From Bacillota bacterium (GTDB taxonomy: Bacteria; Bacillota; Clostridia; Acetivibrionales; DTU013): DNA of 16,922 nt. The stretch lies in NCBI GenBank assembly GCA_023411715.1, contig JAEYOM010000166.1:1-16922 (forward strand), read 5' to 3'. Made by a program: the position numbers and the translations under genes. Positions 13,815-16,922 of the stretch are shown piece after piece (the first letter of the stretch is position 1; each line of letters begins with the position of its first letter). Under the pieces are notes generated by a model, which was not told the DNA's origin, made no database searches, and worked only from the letters and a program-made list of their open reading frames with translations.

Positions 13815-15773
13815 ATGGGAATTAAATCGCATGATTTACTTGAATTTAATAAAATCCTTGATATGCTGTCCGTTCAGGCTGTTTCGGAAGGGACACGCAT
13901 AAAAATAAAAGGACTGCTGCCTTATAAGGATAGAGGCGAAGCCGAACGGCATCTGAACGAAACTACCGAGGCCCGAAAGGTACTTGAATCGATCGGCACC
14001 CCCCCGCTTTCGTCCATGGAGGAGTTCGACAGAGCCATGTCGCTGATCGGCAAGGATACAATGCTGCTTCCGGAACAGCTTACGTCGGTGGCCCTGTTTC
14101 TTACGTCCTGCCGCCGTATGAAGCAGTATCTGAAACGCGGGGAATACTGTTCCGCTTATCTGTCTTCATTCGGCCTGTCGCTCGACCCGCTCGAACCCCT
14201 GGAACAGGAAATAGAGCGGTGTATACGCGTTGACTCGGTCGATGAGTGCGCATCTCCGGAACTTAAGGATATACACAGGCAGATCGGCATGGCAGGCGAC
14301 CGCATACGACAGAAGCTTGATTCGATGCTGCGTTCTCATCCGGAATGGTTTATGGAGTCTTTTGTAATCCAGAGGAACGGCAGATACGTCCTTCCGGTGA
14401 AAAAGGAATTCCGCCGGATGGTGGAAGGTACTGTGATCGATACGTCACAGACCGGTTCCACAATTTTTATCGAGCCTTCATCCGTAAGGAAAGCTTATGA
14501 TGAACTGAACGAGCTGATGATACAGGAAGAGAACGAGATACGCAGGATCCTTTATATGCTGACGGGACTGGTCGAGGATAATGTCCGCCCGATTCGCATC
14601 AATGCCGATGTTATGGGCACGCTTGATTTTCTTTTTGCCAAGGCGAAGCTGAGCGCTTCGATGCGTGCGCGCCCGCCTAGACTTACGGAAGAGCGCCGGA
14701 TGGTCATCAATAACGGGAGGCATCCCCTATTGGCTCCCGAAACTGTCGTGCCGCTGAAATTTGCAATAGGAGACGGGATCAGTGCAGTCGTGATCACCGG
14801 GCCGAATACGGGAGGCAAAACCGTTGCGCTGAAAACCGTAGGACTGCTTTCACTCATGGCGCAAAGCGGCCTGCATGTACCGACCGATGAGGAAAGCCTG
14901 TTTTGTATAAATAGTACGGTTTTGTGCGATATAGGGGATGGACAGAGCATCGAGCAGAATTTGTCGACCTTTTCCTCACACATGGCCAATATCATTGAGA
15001 TACTAAAAGAAATTGACGGCCGTTCACTCGTGCTTCTTGACGAGCTGGGCTCGGGTACCGATCCGACAGAGGGCATGGGCCTTGCCATAGCCCTGCTTGA
15101 AGAGATAAAGGGAAGCGGCTGCCTGCTTACTGCAACCACGCATTACCCGGAGATAAAGGATTTTGCCGCAAAGACCGAGGGCTTCTGCAATGCGCGAATG
15201 GCCTTCGACCACGATACTCTGATGCCTCTTTACAGGCTGGAATTAGGACTTGCCGGCGAAAGCTGCGCACTGCATATCGCAGAGCGGCTCGGTCTCCCGA
15301 AGAGGATCGTCGAGAGGGCCTATACGGCGGCGTACAATTCCGGACGATCCCGAAAACCGTCGGCTGACAGTGAAAATATGCAGAGCGGCCCTGAAAATAA
15401 GGAAGAAAGCGGCAAATACAACGGACTGTTCAAATTGCCGGACCCCGACACCGGCGAACCTGAACCCGCTGTCAAAGCACCCATCTGCAGCCTTAAGCCC
15501 GGAGACAGCATTAGGGTCCGGGCAAGCGGAAAGATCGGCATCGTTTATGCGCCGATGGATGACAAGGGCAATGTGGGCGTTCAGGTGCAGGACAGGAAAT
15601 TCCTCATAAATCACAAGAGGGTCAGGCTGCTTACGCCGGCTGAGGACCTTTACCCGGACTATCCCAATTACGACCTGTCAATAGTACTGGATACCGTCGC
15701 GAACAGGAAAGCGCGCCACAGAATGGGGAAGGGCCATTTTGAGGGCAATGAGATCATAACTGAAAAAGATTAG
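13815..15773 (+). CDS. MutS2-like ATPase lacking the Smr nuclease domain
   Basis: A 652-residue MutS-family protein, closest to MutS2. The N-terminus (SHDLLEFNKILDMLSVQAVSEG) matches the MutS2 start. The core and clamp helices span about 20-300 (MVEGTVIDTSQTGSTIFIEP is a MutS2 hallmark). The ATPase domain has Walker A GPNTGGKT (329-336), an STFSSHM segment, Walker B LVLLDELGSGTDPTEG (near 405-420) and TTHYPEIKDF. After a shortened linker a small KOW-like beta domain follows (PGDSIRVRASGKIGIVYAP). Full MutS2 is about 785 residues and ends with a Smr endonuclease domain. Here the protein ends in DTVANRKARHRMGKGH plus a short tail, with a terminator 6 bp after the stop, so no Smr remnant exists. 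Family roles are suppression of recombination and ribosome rescue; without Smr a cleavage step is unlikely. The frame extends to a TTG at 13740, but homology and the promoter favour the ATG at 13815. Confidence 0.85.
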   Translation: MGIKSHDLLEFNKILDMLSVQAVSEGTRIKIKGLLPYKDRGEAERHLNETTEARKVLESIGTPPLSSMEEFDRAMSLIGKDTMLLPEQLTSVALFLTSCRRMKQYLKRGEYCSAYLSSFGLSLDPLEPLEQEIERCIRVDSVDECASPELKDIHRQIGMAGDRIRQKLDSMLRSHPEWFMESFVIQRNGRYVLPVKKEFRRMVEGTVIDTSQTGSTIFIEPSSVRKAYDELNELMIQEENEIRRILYMLTGLVEDNVRPIRINADVMGTLDFLFAKAKLSASMRARPPRLTEERRMVINNGRHPLLAPETVVPLKFAIGDGISAVVITGPNTGGKTVALKTVGLLSLMAQSGLHVPTDEESLFCINSTVLCDIGDGQSIEQNLSTFSSHMANIIEILKEIDGRSLVLLDELGSGTDPTEGMGLAIALLEEIKGSGCLLTATTHYPEIKDFAAKTEGFCNARMAFDHDTLMPLYRLELGLAGESCALHIAERLGLPKRIVERAYTAAYNSGRSRKPSADSENMQSGPENKEESGKYNGLFKLPDPDTGEPEPAVKAPICSLKPGDSIRVRASGKIGIVYAPMDDKGNVGVQVQDRKFLINHKRVRLLTPAEDLYPDYPNYDLSIVLDTVANRKARHRMGKGHFEGNEIITEKD

Positions 15774-15778
15774 CTGTG

Positions 15779-15831
15779 AAATACCATAGAGGCAGAGTAT
15801 AAATTATGCTTGACTTCTATGGTATTTTTTT
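15779..15831 (+). terminator. Terminator of the MutS2-like gene, interlocked with the tetR promoter
   Basis: AAATACCATAGA (15779-15790) and TCTATGGTATTT (15816-15827) form a perfect 12-bp stem with a 25-nt loop and a T run to 15831. The -35 of the next promoter (15810-15815) lies at the end of the loop, and the right arm fills most of that promoter's spacer. Confidence 0.8.
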
Positions 15832-15839
15832 CATATAAT
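15810..15839 (+). promoter_or_regulatory. Sigma-A promoter of the tetR-hydrolase operon
   Basis: TTGACT (15810-15815), an 18-bp spacer and a perfect TATAAT (15834-15839). A second small dyad, TTCATAT-A-ATATGAA (15830-15844), covers the -10. The start would be near 15846, inside the operator. Confidence 0.8.
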
Positions 15840-15840
15840 A

Positions 15841-15858
15841 TGAATGAACGTTCATTCA
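15841..15858. promoter_or_regulatory. Perfect 18-bp palindromic operator for the TetR regulator
   Basis: TGAATGAACGTTCATTCA is fully self-complementary and begins one base after the -10 hexamer, covering the expected transcription start. TGAATGNNCATTCA-type palindromes at this place are typical of TetR/AcrR autorepressor sites. The adjacent TetR gene is the obvious binder. Confidence 0.82.
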
Positions 15859-15874
15859 GAATTGAGGTAAGAAT

Positions 15875-16501
15875 ATGTCCGAACAGAGTAAAGCGCTTGA
15901 AAAGAAGTTCCTGGAAGGCTTCGAGGAGATGATACCCGATAAGGGAACGCGAAAGATTCTGCTGAATGCGATCGACGTTTTCGCAAAAAAGGGACCGGCG
16001 GGAACAAAGATAAGCGATATAGCTGCAAAGGCCGGCTTCAGTCAGGGCTTTGTTTATAATTATTTTAAGTCCAAGGATGAGATCTTTACAAAAATGTGTG
16101 AGCTTGCGGCAGAGGGGGCCGGGAACTCGGTCAGGGAAGCGATGGAGCTTGCGGGGACGCCCTATCAGAGGATATATTGGATGACCGAAGCCTTCCTTTC
16201 ACCGGATAGCATAGCTTTACAGCACTGGCGGCTGATCATGCTCCAGTCCGTCACCGCGGAAGCGGTTCCCGAAGCTGCTCTGAGGATCACTAAGGAGAAA
16301 ATCAAAAAGCCTTTCGAATACCTTGTTCCGGTCATCCTTGAAGGACAGAAGGCCGGGGAGATAGTGCAGGAAGATCCGTTCGTACTGGCAGTCACTTATT
16401 TTTCAATTGTGCAGGGGCTCGGAATGACACGGCTGCAGTACAGCGCCGGTATACCATTCCCGTCTGTTGATCTGATACTGAATTTTTTAAGAAAAAAATA
16501 G
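15875..16501 (+). CDS. TetR/AcrR-family transcriptional regulator
   Basis: A 208-residue repressor. Residues about 24-70 form the TetR helix-turn-helix (TRKILLNAIDVFAKKG, then ISDIAAKAGFSQGFVYNYFKSKDEIF). The remaining helices form a ligand and dimer domain that is not assignable to a ligand. GAGGT with correct spacing precedes the ATG. The perfect operator over its own promoter implies autorepression. The alpha/beta hydrolase begins 11 bp after the stop, so both genes should be induced together, and the ligand may be the hydrolase's substrate or a related ester. That last point is inference. Confidence 0.92.
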   Translation: MSEQSKALEKKFLEGFEEMIPDKGTRKILLNAIDVFAKKGPAGTKISDIAAKAGFSQGFVYNYFKSKDEIFTKMCELAAEGAGNSVREAMELAGTPYQRIYWMTEAFLSPDSIALQHWRLIMLQSVTAEAVPEAALRITKEKIKKPFEYLVPVILEGQKAGEIVQEDPFVLAVTYFSIVQGLGMTRLQYSAGIPFPSVDLILNFLRKK

Positions 16502-16512
16502 GGGGCGATACT

Positions 16513-16922
16513 GTGATCAGTGCTTTTAAGAGTCGGGAAGGCATGGAAGAGGTCATCAAATCATACAATGAGCTTTTGAAGCTGTGGGGCGTGGAATATA
16601 CAGAGGAGGATGTTCCGACCACTTTCGGAACGACCCACTGCATACTCGCCGGAAATAGGGAAAATCCTCCGCTTATATTGCTGCATGGCGTGGGCGACAA
16701 CTCAGTTTTAATGTGGCCGTTCAATATAGGCGAGCTATCCAGACATTATTTTTGCATAGCCGTGGATACGCTGGGGGGGCCCGGAAAAAGCGTGGCGGGC
16801 GAAAATTTTACCAAAGAAAAATTCACACAACGGCAGTGGCTTAATGAAGTCACAGCCCATTTCGGCCTGGAACGCTTCGATATTGCCGGTGTGTCGAACG
16901 GCGGAGTTATGGCGTTTAATTA
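16513..16922 (+). CDS. Alpha/beta hydrolase, N-terminal part (cut by the window end)
   Basis: The first 136 residues of an alpha/beta-hydrolase-fold enzyme; the frame is open to the last base. LILLHGVG (His58-Gly59) is the oxyanion-hole motif, VDTLGGPGKS the usual 'DxxGxGxS' block, and GVSNGG the nucleophile elbow with Ser128 as the catalytic serine. The acid and histidine of the triad lie beyond the window. An esterase, lipase or C-C hydrolase activity is possible; substrate is unknown. The GTG at 16513 is preferred because GGGGG stands 7 nt before it; the ATG at 16543 is the alternative but has its purine-rich stretch too close. Second gene of the tetR operon, 11 bp after it. Confidence 0.85.
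   Translation, partial: MISAFKSREGMEEVIKSYNELLKLWGVEYTEEDVPTTFGTTHCILAGNRENPPLILLHGVGDNSVLMWPFNIGELSRHYFCIAVDTLGGPGKSVAGENFTKEKFTQRQWLNEVTAHFGLERFDIAGVSNGGVMAFN

Overview
The window looks like chromosomal DNA of an endospore-forming, probably anaerobic member of the Clostridia. The case rests on a sporulation protease (YabG), a complete tricistronic spore-germination receptor operon, an S-layer-anchored exported protein, a small regulator of the type found with [FeFe]-hydrogenase organisms (TM1266 family), strong AGGAGG-type ribosome sites and Firmicutes-style promoters and terminators. Genus cannot be fixed from the sequence. There is no rRNA, tRNA, CRISPR array, insertion sequence or phage gene. 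Apart from one GC-rich insert in the cardiolipin synthase gene, base use is even, so this reads as ordinary backbone with independent small transcription units rather than an island.

Layout, left to right: (1) 73-2220, an exported YcdB-domain protein with C-terminal SLH repeats, closed by a strong terminator. (2) On the minus strand, yabG (2405-3226) and, beyond a 310-bp intergenic stretch with a degenerate 9-bp tandem repeat, a cytidylate-kinase-like gene (3537-4103). (3) A divergent TM1266-like small regulator (4273-4533). (4) A minus-strand MerR/TipAS-type regulator (4582-5352) with a classical 19-bp-spacer MerR promoter and a strong internal ribosome site that should also yield the free TipAS domain. 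It lies divergent to a GH3 beta-glucosidase-type gene (5515-7821). (5) The gerA-gerB-gerC-type operon (7985-11778), whose genes overlap by 17 bp each. (6) A convergent cardiolipin synthase (11786-13654) whose inter-domain linker carries two families of in-frame 45-bp repeats. (7) A MutS2-like ATPase lacking the Smr nuclease domain (13815-15773), probably translated from a leaderless mRNA. (8) A TetR regulator (15875-16501) with a perfect 18-bp operator on its own start site, followed at 11 bp by an alpha/beta hydrolase that runs off the end.

Functionally the region mixes spore biology (YabG coat/germination processing, Ger receptor), envelope (SLH protein, cardiolipin synthase), sugar use (GH3), nucleotide metabolism (CMP-kinase-like) and three local regulators. 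No convincing new multi-gene defence or biosynthetic system is visible. The most interesting points are the internal TipAS start, the expanding linker repeat in cardiolipin synthase, the Smr-less leaderless MutS2 homologue, the compact terminator/promoter/operator nest before tetR, and a hairpin that could mask the yabG ribosome site.
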